Below, in pieces: positions 36,450 to 49,680 of a stretch of DNA of 64,000 nucleotides. The stretch comes from Glandiceps talaboti (Eukaryota; Hemichordata; Enteropneusta; Spengelidae): assembly GCF_964340395.1 (NCBI RefSeq), contig NC_135555.1, positions 5,375,001-5,439,000 of the forward strand, given 5' to 3'. Every line of letters starts with the position of its first letter. The first letter of the stretch is position 1. The notes beneath the pieces are model-generated. The model saw nothing but the letters and a program-made list of their open reading frames with translations, was not told the origin of the DNA and made no database searches. A program made the position numbers and the translations under genes.

Positions 36450-37850
36450 AGGAATGAATAATTAAATTAATCTTCTGTCAATTGTTTTGGCTCAACGAAA
36501 AGCATTTTGCACCAATGGTTGATAAGATTTAGTTGTCATCACATATAGGGGATATAATGAATATATTATGATGTAAAACTATACATGTATTGCCGTATAA
36601 TGTGCGCTTTCTTTTCAAAAAACCAACTCCACATAAACAAACTCCACAGTGCGTATAAGGCGAAAGCACTGTACCGTGTACACGTGCACACCTATGCATG
36701 TTTCAATTGACAGTAAGTTGGAATTTTAGACACTTTCAATCAAAGAACCATTACTGTTATAATACGTGTTTGTCATTCGATTGTGTTAAAATTTAGAGAC
36801 CACGTGTCTAGTGCTGACTGTGCTATTTACAACTTTACGAAACGGCGGGTCATTGAGGTAAAAAAATGAATAGATTACATTTTTATAAAACGAAATGAAC
36901 ATGCAATCGCTAATACACATCACGATTTCTAGACCAAAAAAATCAAATCCGAACACCTCGTCTTATGCAAAATACAAAATTGTTTACTGATGATTGAAGA
37001 AAAAAATAAATTTCTTAATCATTGCCCATAGAAATGAAACCGAAAAGCGGAGCGGAACCGTTTGCAAATTTGCGCGCGAAGAGTCGAATAAGGTAGGAAA
37101 CAATCATGTTAAAGTTGAAATTTTTCAGTCTTTGCGAATGAATGAGCGTGATATATTAGGTTTTCATTTTACTTATTTTAGTACGATCGAGATGAAACTT
37201 GCCAAAGTAACATAAACTAAAACGACCTATGCTATGACCCCTATAATAATGTCAAAGGTCAATCACCACGCGTGCCATCCGTACGCACTTAAATAACACT
37301 TGTTACTGGTAAAGTAAAATAAAGGAATTGTCTTTGTGGACATTAGTGTGGTGACCATATGGTTTGTTGTCTATTTGTTCAAGACATAAAGCTACACTTA
37401 CCCTTCCAGAGTGTTTAGATAAGCTAAATATATCGGTTATTTTAGTAGATTTCGTCCAAATTCTCTACAAACAGAATTTTGAACAAAAACTTCTATTTGT
37501 AGATCGTCAAAATAACTCGAAATCCATTATATTATATTAATTTTTTAAAGATATCATTTAAATATGTTAGTGTCGGACAATGATATAGAATGAAAAAATA
37601 ACCAAAAAATAAACATATTGAACAAATATACATTGATTTCCGAATGTATGCATTTTATGTCAGTTTTGATTTTGGTGATTTTACCCATTTTTAGCGATTT
37701 GTTGTTTTTTAGGGAAAATGTTGGAACCCCCCCCCCCCCCATTTTTTCCCTTTCTTTTCAGATTTGAATTCATTGCTATATATTCTACACAACCACAAAG
37801 TTTCGTTTGTAATCTATGGTTAGCATGAAACTAGCGGACCTCCTTAATTA
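36450..37850 (-). repeat. Unnamed interspersed repeat, copy B (uninterrupted)
   Basis: Reverse-complement partner of 28,325-30,265, about 1.4 kb, ending at ggacctccttaa near 37,850. It lacks the LINE insertion and so gives the original junction (caatatgttta...ttcattctatatc). It carries a run of 14 C at 37,727-37,740. A 73-codon plus-strand frame at 36,994-37,215 falls inside it and is not conserved in copy A. Confidence 0.8.
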
Positions 37851-38567
37851 AGAAATTAGATATTAACGTGTAACTGTAGTTTGACGCCTTAGTAGTGATA
37901 TTGTTGGCCGCGTAAAATATCAAGAATATTATTTAGTCATGGTAACAGAAAATGTACTTTAGACATGCTCAGTCATATTCTTTTGTACTTGCTCTTTTTC
38001 GTTGTCTTTTTGGGAATGAAGACCGTCCGGGGAACACTTTCAAACTCAGTTGAGAATCCCATGGAAATTAAAACTGTTGGTAGGATACACTGAGTATACT
38101 GTTTCAGAGAGGTGTACCTTGAAGTTTGTCAAATTTTCAATACTAAGCATTCGTCTAATGTCTAGGATGATTTCTAGTAGCCTGTCCCGATGTGATATCA
38201 TCTAATAAATACGTGTCAAATGAAATTAACAGGGGGGTTTTCAATATTACAAATTACGCCATAGTTGTATTACAAATTACTGCAGTGACAACTTATTACA
38301 AATTACTGCAGTGACGAATTCCGTCATCTTTATTAAACAAACAATTCAATTATTCAACACGTTACTTTAGTACATACCGTCATCTCTGTGGCGACGGTGC
38401 GTTTTATTGTCAATAACTCTCCAAATCAAATTCAATGGATTAGAACAAAGTGTGAAGCATAATTTTATGCGCTAATGCATTTTAGCTGATGAAAAATATC
38501 AGATGCGAATAACCAAACTTCGTTTTCATGAAGTGTCGCTTGTGCACGAATAGATGTTTTACTTTAA

Positions 38568-38568
<1 letters not shown>
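37851..38568. other. Intergenic, nothing recognised
   Basis: AT-rich sequence with a small local duplication, ttacaaattactgcagtgac at about 38,273 and 38,295. No coding or RNA signature. Confidence 0.5.
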
Positions 38569-38660
<92 letters not shown>

Positions 38661-38784
38661 GATGATCGCAATATGCGTGAAACTCCGAGTTACACCCAAG
38701 AAAGAGTTCCAGTACTACCAAAACTATTACGCTCTGCCACTGCGGTATAGAGCACTGTCTTATAGCAGATTGATACTCACCGAG

Positions 38785-38836
<52 letters not shown>
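38569..38836. repeat. Two (AT)n tracts flanking a 127-bp spacer
   Basis: Pure AT dinucleotide at about 38,570-38,658 and again at 38,785-38,836. The spacer holds hammerhead-like copy 2 and a gcggtatagagcactgtctt segment. The layout suggests one retroelement end caught between TA tracts. Confidence 0.92.
38655..38695 (+). other. Hammerhead-ribozyme-like motif, copy 2
   Basis: ctgatga at 38,659-38,665 and gaaac at 38,679-38,683, joined by cgc-aatat-gcg (3-bp stem II, different loop from copy 1), then ctccgagttac. The flanking tcgc/gcgtgaaactc-gag is identical to copy 1 while the stem II loop differs in length and sequence, so the paired bases are kept and the loop varies. Stem I is weak because the 5' side is AT repeat. 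Confidence 0.4.
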
Positions 38837-38838
<2 letters not shown>

Positions 38839-40800
38839 TCGTACGTGGATTTAAACTCCAACAATGTCCCATAGTGAGAATTAACCTTAGCAATTTAATT
38901 AGATCTATGTAATATATGCCATAATAAGCCAAATTAGCTAAAAATGAGCGTAACACAAATACAAGATTTGGATTTAAGATCTTGAATTTATCTAGTTTTT
39001 CTTTGTTTCAATTTCAAGTTAGTTGATTTAAGGTCAGTGGTGAACGTCGTGTTTGACACGATACTCTGTATGTTACATAAATGGATGTTGTCAGGGTCAA
39101 CGATGTGTAAGGTTTTCTATACATTCACACAGCGTGTTACTTCAGCTTCAGTGAGCTTACTAGTATCTGATTCCTCCTACAATCATCTCCCGCCTTCTCG
39201 AGCCAATATCTCCACACTGAAGGTTTAAATTATAGTTTTGAACCCAATAGTAATGTGTGAAGGACAAGTTAAATTGATCATTTGTCTAAATAAGATATTC
39301 GTGAGTTTCGTATGTCATGTCGCGCACTCCCCAGGTAATCTTTCATGTGTGATTAACGTAAAGAATAACATTAACGGGAGGTCATATCAGGAGACAGAAG
39401 GTTATCTTGAATTTCATAATTGTCATAAATTATCAAAGATATTCCGTTAGTGTTTAGTATGTACCTTCTGTTGTCTTAAAAATTTACATAAAGTATTTAC
39501 TACTGCTATGTCTCTAATAAAAGATGTAAACATCTGCAAAGAAAATCTCATATGTTGCTCAATTTGTTTGCATTGTGTGTGTGAACAAATACCCCCTGAT
39601 AGACGGATGGTTAAGACTTCTCTTTGATTTTATGCAAAAGCATGCTGGTTTCAGAACTCAATGCAGGCAGTATAGTCTCACAGTAACTAATGCATTACAA
39701 GTAAACTATCAGGCAAGACTGATGGGCGTTGAGCCCATATATACGTGAGTCAGATACCCTATCCTAATTTAAACTGAAAGAGACTATGACAGTCGAGAGA
39801 TGATGGGTGTCAAAGATGCAAATTCTTATTTCAGTGACAGGGTGATACAGGTGATACAAAACAAACGACGCAGAAGCAAACAATGAAAATAGAGTATACT
39901 AAATATTTGGCACTTCTTAACTTTATAAGAATTGAATATTCGTTCGTTCTCAGTACGTGCTGAAATGACGCCAACTCAGTACTCAATAATACATTTCGCT
40001 GCCTGCTATTTTTTAACAAATTAATGAATGAATGAAGTTCCATTTTTTGTGTGGAAAGGCTATTTGCAAACCAAAAGATAAATGTGATGGTATTCGTTTG
40101 AAAAATTAACATTTTCAGAGATATATTTTGTTTGAAGGGTTAAGGACTTCATAGAACCTCTAGAATCAAAAGTACTCCCCTCCTCGTACAAACGGAGACA
40201 TTGCTTTCCTTTAGCCTATACGAAGTAGAGTTCGATTGTATATACACGAACGCTAAACTATGTCAGAAACGAAGGACGATGAAAAAGTTGCGGAACAATG
40301 CAGTCCCATGGTTCTGAACTGTGTGACTTCGCTTAATTATTTTATATTCGCCTGGAATATAATTTACTGTTTTCGTATTGCGGAAGCTTTCTTAACCAGT
40401 TAACTACCGAAATAACTCTCGACCATTATTAGTTGGACGTATAAATGATTAAATCAAGTACTTTCACAACTGTACTTAGGTTTGTGGTATGTGGCGGGAA
40501 CATTACTTAGGGCGTGTTGGTGGAAAAATTGTACAAATGAAAATGCTCGCATTTGAGATGTGCGGTTTGCGTTTGGGCAAAACATTTAAACTCCAAAAGT
40601 ACTGGGCAGATTGGCATGATATTTGATTTGGATGTTCTGTGCAATGGGTATATTGAAGGATTGTTCATGACATATTTATTCTGTCAGTTATATGCAAATC
40701 AGATATATAAAATGTAACGTTTTTGGTAAAAAATCTTTAATTCAACAACTACTAGTCAGATTGGCCTGGAATTTAATGAGGATGTATATAGGGATATGTA
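38837..40800. other. Intergenic, nothing recognised
   Basis: AT-rich unique sequence. Short frames at 39,037-39,228, 39,238-39,450 and 39,831-40,112 (minus) show no domain or splice context. Confidence 0.5.
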
Positions 40801-40814
40801 GATGATCATATTCA

Positions 40815-41300
40815 CACAACTTGCCCAGCAACCATGAACAGACACTTAGCTACAGTCAAATGCCAGTATATTTTGCAAAGATAACAACATCGTTTTCTTG
40901 GGAAAGTGAAGAAATGCTTAAAATTGTATGTAAATGTGCCTAGCAACAAGACCACACCCATAGCAACTACCAAATGATGTATATTGCAGATATATAAAAA
41001 GGGGTGGGTAGGCAAGTGAATAAATATTTTTTTCAATGTATGCAAATATGCCTAACAACAAGACCGCTCAAATAGCAACAAGTCAGGCAGACAGACAGAC
41101 CAACCAACAGAAAAACAAAGAAACAACCAGACGGACAAATGACATCTATCTCAATACCCAGTTGGTGACGTATGAATCATTGATAACAACAGGGATTTAT
41201 AGACAAGTGAGTAAACATTCAAAAAGTGTAGACAGATATGCTTGGCATGCACAAGAATACACCCAAAGCAACAGCAAAATGTTGGTATATTTGATAAGCG
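40815..41300 (+). repeat. ~110-bp tandem repeat family, cluster 1
   Basis: Diverged copies of a unit with landmarks cctagcaacaagaccac-cccatagcaac, ccaaatg-tgtatattgcaaagataa and aagtgaataaat. Landmark positions are about 40,829, 40,940 and 41,050, with a decayed copy near 41,250. A 146-codon plus frame (41,036-41,476) overlaps this cluster and is not called. Confidence 0.7.
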
Positions 41301-41476
41301 AAGTTGTTGGATATACTGATACAGAGAAAGATCTTAAAACTGCACTAGCTGTAACTAGAGTTATTACTCTTTCTATCAGACAAACAACAATAAATTCACT
41401 GAAAATTAATATTTTAAAATATCCAAAAGAATTGACATTGTCCTTGTTAATTAGTGATCCGTTTTTTTATTCATAA

Positions 41477-42024
41477 GTGACAGAAACATGTTGAAAGCAT
41501 ACTCGCACTAGGGTGCTGATTTTAAGGGATGACCTAAAACTCAATTTGATTGGTTTTCATGTACCATATTGTGTGTGCAGCTACACACAGGTGATTCAGT
41601 ATTGTTCAGGATGTGTGATATAACGAGTAAGTCATAATCCCGTTGCAGTTGCAGCTAGTGCAGCATTTAATCACATAATGCAATGCGTGACATGTCGTGT
41701 GTCTTGTATCTGGAGCATATTGCCCTTTTTGGAATGACACAAGTTCTGATACCGCAAAACCGACATTTCACTGGAAAACTGGAAACGCTGCCAAGAACAC
41801 AGCAGGGTAGCATAAATTAAACATTTGTAATCAATACGAGTGGCAGACGCGATATGAAATTGAATCAATTCTGTATCGAATCAAAATGAGTACCTATATA
41901 GTCTGTCTGGTGAGTCTTAATTACAATCCAAATACTTAGCGGTATTTACCGCCAGTAAGAGAAGGGTTATTGAGATAGATGTCATTTGTCAGTCTGTTTG
42001 TTTCTTTGTTTTTTCTGTTGGTTG

Positions 42025-42025
<1 letters not shown>
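41477..42025. other. Intergenic, nothing recognised
   Basis: Unique AT-rich sequence between cluster 1 and a (CTGT)n microsatellite; no gene or RNA signal. Confidence 0.45.
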
Positions 42026-42080
<55 letters not shown>

Positions 42081-42083
42081 GAC

Positions 42084-42124
<41 letters not shown>
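42026..42124 (+). repeat. (CTGT)n microsatellite
   Basis: About 24 copies of CTGT with one interruption (gactgtctg). Cys/Leu/Ser/Val-rich frames over 41,979-42,243 are by-products. Confidence 0.95.
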
Positions 42125-42126
<2 letters not shown>

Positions 42127-43200
42127 GTCACTGTGTGCCTTTTTATCTATCTCTCTGTCTCTTTGTCAGTCTGCCTGTCTTATCCTTTTTACCTACCGGT
42201 TCGTTCGTCAGTCTGTCATCAATATCTTAAAAATACTGAATGACATGAAATGAAATTTCAGGATATGTATTGTTTACAGCCTAGCTGATAAGATTTAAGG
42301 TTGTTCTGAGCTGTTTTGATTCGATTGAGTGATATCATAGACACATATGCCATATAGATATGATTGGTTTGGCTTGCATATCATTAATTAACCTGTTTGC
42401 ATTACATATGATATTAAAGTTTGTTTACTTTGATTGCTGAGAATTTCACCAAACGTGATGGATATGCTTCTAGTATTAAGATGCAATATATATGGTGGGT
42501 GTAGCCTGCATACTGATTGATTACTTCAAACAATTTATTACATTTGCAAAATAAGTTAATATCAATGGCTGCTCAGAATTTTCATTTATCTTGAGGGATA
42601 ATATGCATATAACCAATGGTTATGATGATGTGTCTTTCAGATTACCAACCAATATCAATCAACTAGGGGATATATGTATGGTTATTAATAGCCCAGAATA
42701 TCATCACGCTACATAGATATACTTATGATAACATCACACATATCTTTCAGACGTGATGGGCGAGTCTTGATTATTACTACTTGACTAATTTGCATAGTTA
42801 GCAATACCATTTCGGTGTAATAGGATTACAGTTTGCTCATAATTCCATTAAACTTACTAGATAAACATGTTTCATGGTGGATGTTGCTTGTATACTACAT
42901 GATCGTTTATATAATTAATAATTAGTTGGTTTATCATGAATGCCTGCTTAGAATTTCAACAACACGCGATCGAGGTGTGCCTTTTAAATAGTAATTTGCA
43001 TATTCTACAAAATCAAATGCTTCTGGTTAGATTAGGCATTTCCCTAGAAATCTGTAAATGAATTATCGTTCATGGTATAATAATCTGATCAGTGATATGC
43101 AAATTAGGTCAAACAGTGTGAAATCTGGTCAAAAACATATATCTCGAAATCTAATTGGTAAATTTGCTGAAATTTGATGGGGATGTTTGTAGAAGTGTTA
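42125..43200. other. Intergenic, diffuse diverged repeat
   Basis: No gene. Phrases such as tgatggatatgcttctag (42,458), catggtggatgttgcttg (42,873) and tgatggggatgtttgtag (43,175) recur loosely with similar flanks, suggesting old copies of the leader of the ~110-bp repeat family. Confidence 0.4.
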
Positions 43201-43224
43201 TTCAGTAGACGTCGCTAGCGACAT

Positions 43225-43860
43225 TTGACACAACTGTGGTCCAAACAACCATGACTATGCCCTTATCAAAAGCCAAATGCCTGTATATGTTGCAAAGGTA
43301 ATATTACTGGATAGACATAATAAAAATTCAAAAAATGTATGTAAATAATCCTCGCAACAAAACCACGCCCATATCAAAATCAAATAGTGGTATATAGAGC
43401 AAAGAATATCAAGGATCGGCAGGAATATGAATAAACATTAAAAAATGATCACATGTATGCTTAGTGACCATAGCCACGCCCATAGCAACAGCCAAATGAC
43501 TGTATATGTTCCAAAGATAACGGGAGTGGTTAGGGAAGTGGATACGGATAAAAAGGTGGATGCATATATGCCTAGCAACAAGACCGCGACTATTCAAACA
43601 GCCAGATCACAGTGAATATTATATATATAACATGTTACATAGATAAATGGATAAACATATTTAGACTATGATGATGCCCACAGCTACATTGAAATATTAG
43701 TGTGTATTTACAAACTTAACGAAAGGGATGTGTAGGAAAATTGATATATGGTTACGCAGCAACTAAGATAATGACCATAGTGAAAGTAAAATGATAGTGT
43801 ATATTGCACAGTAATGACAGGATGGATCGGCATATGAATAAATATTTTCGAAAAATTAAT
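43225..43860 (+). repeat. ~110-bp tandem repeat family, cluster 2
   Basis: Landmarks of the cctagcaacaagaccacgccc unit fall at about 43,240, 43,351, 43,463, 43,571, 43,671 and 43,752, a period of about 100-112 bp. Each is followed by a form of gccaaatgactgtatatgttgcaaagataa. It is the same family as cluster 1, 2.3 kb away, with a similar leader in front of both. Confidence 0.7.
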
Positions 43861-46800
43861 ACATAAAGTATGCATTTGTGTAACAACGCCATTTTTAAAG
43901 TTCGACGGAAGAGATAACCAAATTATTTATATGATAAACAAATATTTGATCATCTATATACTTAAAACGTCCGAAGAGAATAACGTGCCACCATTTTATT
44001 GGACATTCGAGTTTGGGATTTACGTTTTACAGTCACAGCTTCAGCCAGATACCTTCGGACCTATACTCCTATCTAGGTTATAGCAATATACATGTATATA
44101 GGTCACATTAGCTTCTGTTACGTGTAGAATGATGAAGTGCAAGAGGAAAATATTGACTCCACAAAATTCAATATCAGCTTTTGAAAACGACAACCAGACT
44201 AATTTGAAGATCAAGGAAACCGATTTCTAGTCTGAGATTTAGGTCAACTGTCAAAGACAACAATAGTGAAACGCCCTGATTTGTACAATACGACAGTAAA
44301 TGTTGGCCCGATTGCAGATGCGCATTAAAAACACAGCCGAAATCCAAAGAATTTCAGAAGTGACATAACAGAACAAAGTATTCATGACTATAGGTGAAAA
44401 TATATCCAGTTCATTTCAATTGACTGCACACATTTCACACAGTGCAAAGGCTAAAAGTGTATAATCTTAATCAGAGGAAAATACTTTTGAAATTAAATAC
44501 ACTTCCGCTTACAGACTGAAATTAGTAGCGTGTTCGTTTAAGTTTGGTTTGGTTTTTTGAAGCATCTTAATCCAGAAAAAAGCACATTACAAACATAATT
44601 TAAAGAGAATGTATTAAAGACATTTCTCATATAGCACAGCATCAAATAATTAGTACGTCTAGAAAGTATTGGCAAATTAAATAGCGAACATATATTTTGG
44701 ATAACTGGTCAAAGTGCATGGAGTCACTAAGCGAGAGACAAATTACTTAGTGAAGCTAAGCTGAATTCGTTGAAGTGTGTAATCCCGGACGCTACATTAT
44801 TACTGTAAAATAACCTATCAGTGACCTGGACTCGGTTCAAATCATCCCAAAGATAAATTTTTCGAGCAACAGAAAATTGTGACTTTCTGCCAAAGAAAAA
44901 TGAAACCATGAGTGGAGTTACTGGGACCTTAATTAGGAGAAGCACATACTAGGTAATCCTTTCCTTATTAACTTACGAAAGAAATATCATTTTAGAAATG
45001 TGATAAAATCGATTACTCACCCAAAATATCACTGGTACAACCTAACAGTGCCGCGACCAACATCAGCCAGAAGCGGATGGCAAATGTTTTCGGGTACCCC
45101 ATGGTACCCGTTCCTGTATGAACACGATTTAAGTGTAGTTCGAATGCAACAACTTTTGAATCAAATAAATAAAGAAATGAAAATTTCGGTCTCTCCGGAG
45201 TAGACTTTGGGAGTGGTAATCATACAAAACATACACGGTTTATGTTAAGATTACCATTCATTGCTACTGAAAAAGTTCGATGTAAGTCCATAAACACGAA
45301 CTTTACGAGTGGTATCATCAATCGATTAATACACACTTACAATAATATGATAATGAGATGCACGAAAGGGGACGAACCCTGGAGAGGAACGCCTGAAAGA
45401 TATACTTTACACTGAACCTGGTATTGAATAACCACTTTACATATTGTGAGCGTTGATGATATGTAGACGGAAATCCGTGCTTAGTGGGGAGGCAGAATAT
45501 TAATAATCCGCTGGAAGAGAATTCAAATGGTATTTATTCGCTACAATAGTATCCGTACTTGATATGTTAATCAATGTGTCAGGGTAAAACACCCCTAGGA
45601 TGGAGGCCATTTGTACAAATGACCTATTCTGAAGGAAGTTCTGCTCGTTCTATATCTGCAGGGGTTCAGTAACTGGGTCATCTAGTTACATACACCCAAA
45701 CCTGACAAAATTTCAATCTACTAGTAAGATATCTCAATAACAAAATTTGTTAGTTTGGATCGGATTGGAGAAACCATGAATTTTATGTTTTGCAAATAAT
45801 TGAAGGGTATTTCACATATCATTTTTCATAATTTCAACTATTTGTTTTTCGAGTCTCGGAAGTGGCACATCCTATTAATCTACAACACCCATACATTCTA
45901 GACAAAGTTAATTAGTTTATGATTTTTTACGTAACTAGATACCTGTCAAATGGTCTGGCGGTTCTATCATTATTATTCTTCATTTGACCTGTAAATATTT
46001 TTTTTATTATCGGTATCTTTAATTCTAATTATTACTACCACGACTGTGTGTATCATTATTAGAAGTATTGCACAGCTCCATGTTTGCAATTTTCTCTTAT
46101 GTTTATTTTGACATGGTCATGGACTAGAAAAGTTATATATATATTATACACGTCTTGTATATTTGGTGAAATGAAAACTTTCATTCAATATTCATTATAT
46201 ACTTGCCTTTTTATCGTTTGTCTGAAGTCAATTTAATAAGGCTTACTTTACTGTCTTTTATATGCTAGTTCCAAATTTGAAATGCGAAGTGCAAGCAGCT
46301 TTGTAAATTCATCGTTTTGAAGAAGAAAAATTGGAGAGAACTGCAACATATGTATGATACTCTATTGTCAACATGTTTAAATGGCAATTCAATTTTGTAC
46401 ATAATGCGTATTAACCAATATTTTTCTTCGTTCAGCTAATGAAAATAGGAGTTACCTATGGGCCTTGTCATTGACGAGTAGTGACAAAACCAGCAGGTCA
46501 CGGCAGTTATTTGTCGGCTGAGTGAACAAAAGCTATTGGTGAATTTTATAATTATACTTTCGTAAGCATAATTTATGGAAATAAATAGGGAGAGTAAAAG
46601 CGACTTTGAATTATTTCGAGCAGAAGTAATAATGGCGTAGACGTGCGAGTTATGACTGGAACGACTGTAGTATAAATCCCATATTGTTCGTTCATTAGCA
46701 TACAACTTGGCTGCTTGCATTTATTACTAAAGATACATATGTAGTGTTCACGACAGACTTTGAGCAGGAAGACGCTTCTGTATATAGACTAATGTCCGAC

Positions 46801-48460
46801 GAAATCGCTCCCTAATCTAGCAGACATGGCCGCAATGTCTTTAATAATGAATAGTAGTTAGGCTATATTTGTGTCTTCTATTATTCCTCATTTGTGCAAT
46901 ATGAGGAAATCTTCCTGAAGGTGCTGAGATCTTCTTCTCTGGGTCTACTGCTCTCATTGAATTGTGCTTTTTGTTTGTCCAGGATGTGTTGAAGACATGT
47001 ACGGTAGTACTATGCAATAGTGTTGTCCAAGACGAGATCTCGATGACTGGCAGCTGTGTGACTTGGCTGAAATTCTACTGCCTATTATTTTTGTTATTGG
47101 TACCCATTATTTTTTCAAAATGATTCTCTGATCTGCCTGTATATCATGTTATTGTTTTTTCGTATTTCTATGCCAATAATCCGGAAGCCTGTCATCCTGT
47201 GTAGTGCTGTATTGAAGTGTATTTTACTGGACACAGGTTCTGTTTTGCTGTTGTTTCTTATTACTGATAACTGTTTCTTCTCCCTACTGTATAGGGTATC
47301 TCCTATTTCACCGATGTCGACCATTTTCCTAGATATAGTATATACTAGGTTTGTTGATTTGCAGTTGATTTTCAGTAGCAGTTGGAGAAGGAGAAGGTCT
47401 CAGCATTTTCGAAAATTTAGAAAATTTGCTCAGAGTGGACAAATGAAGCATATGAAACATTCTATCATTATGTTAACTTGTCTTGCACGCAACATTTGGA
47501 GAGAATAATGGTCGCGCTTTCATACAAGATGAAACACTTTGGCTTTTTCCACTATCATCTCCGTTACAAAACTTGTTCTGTTAATGTCTACTTAAATTTT
47601 TAACAGCTTTCTTCTTGCTTTTGTATCTCATCAGTTCGATATTATGTAGATACAACTATGTCGAAAATCCTTGTTATCTTCATACCGTCGTTTTCGTGAG
47701 GAATCGCCGTAAAAGACCATGAGAAATCGAGGCGACGTGAAGGTATGGCAAGGTTCACACTAGTTGAGAGATGATTTCGAGGCTAGAGGTTCGGTAAGTC
47801 TGATAACATTACAACATATCAATATCAATTTTTGAAAAGTGTTTTAATTTTGTCCCGTTAACACGTATATCCTATAAGCCTTAATATGATTCCACCAGAA
47901 GAGGAAGCTTATTTCAATATAATTTCTTCTTTTATAATCTGGTCCTAAGAACTTTGAATTTTAACAATTCTTAATTCAAACTGCGGTCACTTCTCATGTG
48001 ATGCTGTAAATTAACGTTGAGATAAGTCTGTTAGGTCTAGACAATAACCAACAAAGCTAAGGAAAATTGACAGTATTTGTCAGTACAGAACTAGATGTAA
48101 TTAGTTGTGTTCGAGTTTCGGTATTTCGGTCATTTAAAGTCAGTCATAGAAGTAATTGACAATTTGCAATGTCATGAATGTTGAAGGTGGAAACCAGATA
48201 ATCATAGAAACCCCGAGTGAAAGATAACACCAATGTAATGTATGTATGACACTAAACACTGACGGTATATATTTCTTTTTCTAACAAAGCCGACGCCGAG
48301 AGTCTATATGAAAAAAAAATCGTTGAAATAGCTTTAATGCCGAATATTTTGATATAAGCAATTATTTGCTCGAGATGAATGTTGTGGATATATTTGTTGT
48401 TGCTGTTTTTATCACTAAATGTCAAGCTCAAGTACACTAATCTTTTTATTGTAAGTCAAA
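43861..48460. other. Intergenic, nothing recognised
   Basis: 4.6 kb of AT-rich, mostly unique sequence. Frames at 44,727-44,945, 45,000-45,203, 46,436-46,720 and 47,115-47,508 were read and have no identifiable domain, signal peptide or splice support. No tRNA-like boxes were noticed. Confidence 0.45.
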
Positions 48461-48590
48461 ATGTCTACAAATTCCTGTGTAATACCAATACATTAATTTA
48501 GAACGAACCTTTCACGAGAAGTGGAAAATATTCAATGTTAAAGGAGGCAGACCATCAATTAGACCTTAAACAACACAGCTGCCGCGGGTA
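48461..48590 (+). repeat. Direct repeat, copy 1
   Basis: Around 48,497-48,546 the sequence reads tttagaacgaacctttcacg...agaagtggaaaatattcaat...gttaaaggaggcagaccatc. It matches 49,540-49,680 with scattered changes. Confidence 0.75.
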
Positions 48591-49539
48591 GGCGGTATCT
48601 CTTAAAAGTACTCCTCGTTAATTTACAGAATTGTCAGACAGTCAGGATATTGTAATCATAATCATGCGAATTGGTCAACATGTCCAGAAATAGCTCCTTA
48701 TTAATATTACTCCCGAAATATGCCACTTTGCATAAGTATACAGCAAACCTGTCATCCTATAATTGAAAAAAATGCTGAATTTTCTGTTTTTAATAATTGT
48801 ATGAAAATAATCCTAACATAGTAACGTTCAAATGGAGTTTGAAACCAAGTACGTGTATCTACAAGGATTACATCCCTACCTATTGTAACTTCCAGTGCAA
48901 GACAAATATACCGAGTTACATCGTTATTTTTACGTAGTAAACAGTTATCAGGTAAAAAGAAGTCTGCATTCGTTGGCACTTTAATCGAACCACTTGTTTA
49001 AATGTAACAAATTTATACAAGTCTGAGACCAGAAGGGTTCCATGACCAAATACCGTTGACGAAACTACACACTCGACATGATGTAATGTGTACATGTCCT
49101 ACAACACACCACACGATGATATCCATTACTATAGATCTGCGAAGTTATAGATGCGGCAATTCTATCAGAGAGAAACTGATAACAAGATCAACCCTGGCGC
49201 CTGAAATACATGATCCCCGTGTACTTGTACGTGTAACTACTTGTAGCTGTACGTTTATGTAAATATGTACGTAATTAAAGATATACATTTGCTGATTAAA
49301 GAACTACAGTCTCAATTATCGAGAATGCAGAAATATGTATTACTCCTTTTAGATTCGTAGCGTTCGTAATTAACATAGCAAAACATTTAATTTGAATGTT
49401 TTCGTTTTAAATCTATAAGCCTAACAAAAACAAGTCCTGCATGACCTACACGTCCACAAGGTCTCATTTATAATATGGAAAGTACACAAAGGGGGCAAAT
49501 ACGTGCACATTCGTGATTAGAATCACCTTAAACAATTTG

Positions 49540-49680
49540 TGTAATACAGTCTCTGAATTATAAATACACGTGAATTTAGAACGAACTTTTCAAGAGAAGT
49601 GGAAAATATTCAATGTTAAAGGAGACAGAACATCAAAATTAATAAACCTTTGCAAGACGAAAAATAAACAACACAGATTT
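49540..49680 (+). repeat. Direct repeat, copy 2
   Basis: Same order of blocks as 48,461-48,590: tgtgtaatac, tttagaacgaac, gaagtggaaaatattcaatg, ttaaaggagacaga and aaacaacacag. Same orientation, about 1.08 kb apart; the class is unknown. Confidence 0.75.

Noticed and set aside
38554-38874. Tyr-Ile repeat protein
   Set aside because: Translation of (AT)n microsatellites.
41036-41476. 146-residue plus-strand protein
   Set aside because: Begins inside the ~110-bp repeat cluster, low complexity at its start, no domain, no splice support.
41979-42243. Cys-Leu-Ser-Val repeat proteins (also 34,004-34,383)
   Set aside because: Translation of (CTGT)n microsatellites.
47115-47508. Possible retroelement fragment on either strand
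   Set aside because: Both strands are open for a short span but neither shows RT, endonuclease or GIY-YIG residues that I can recognise.
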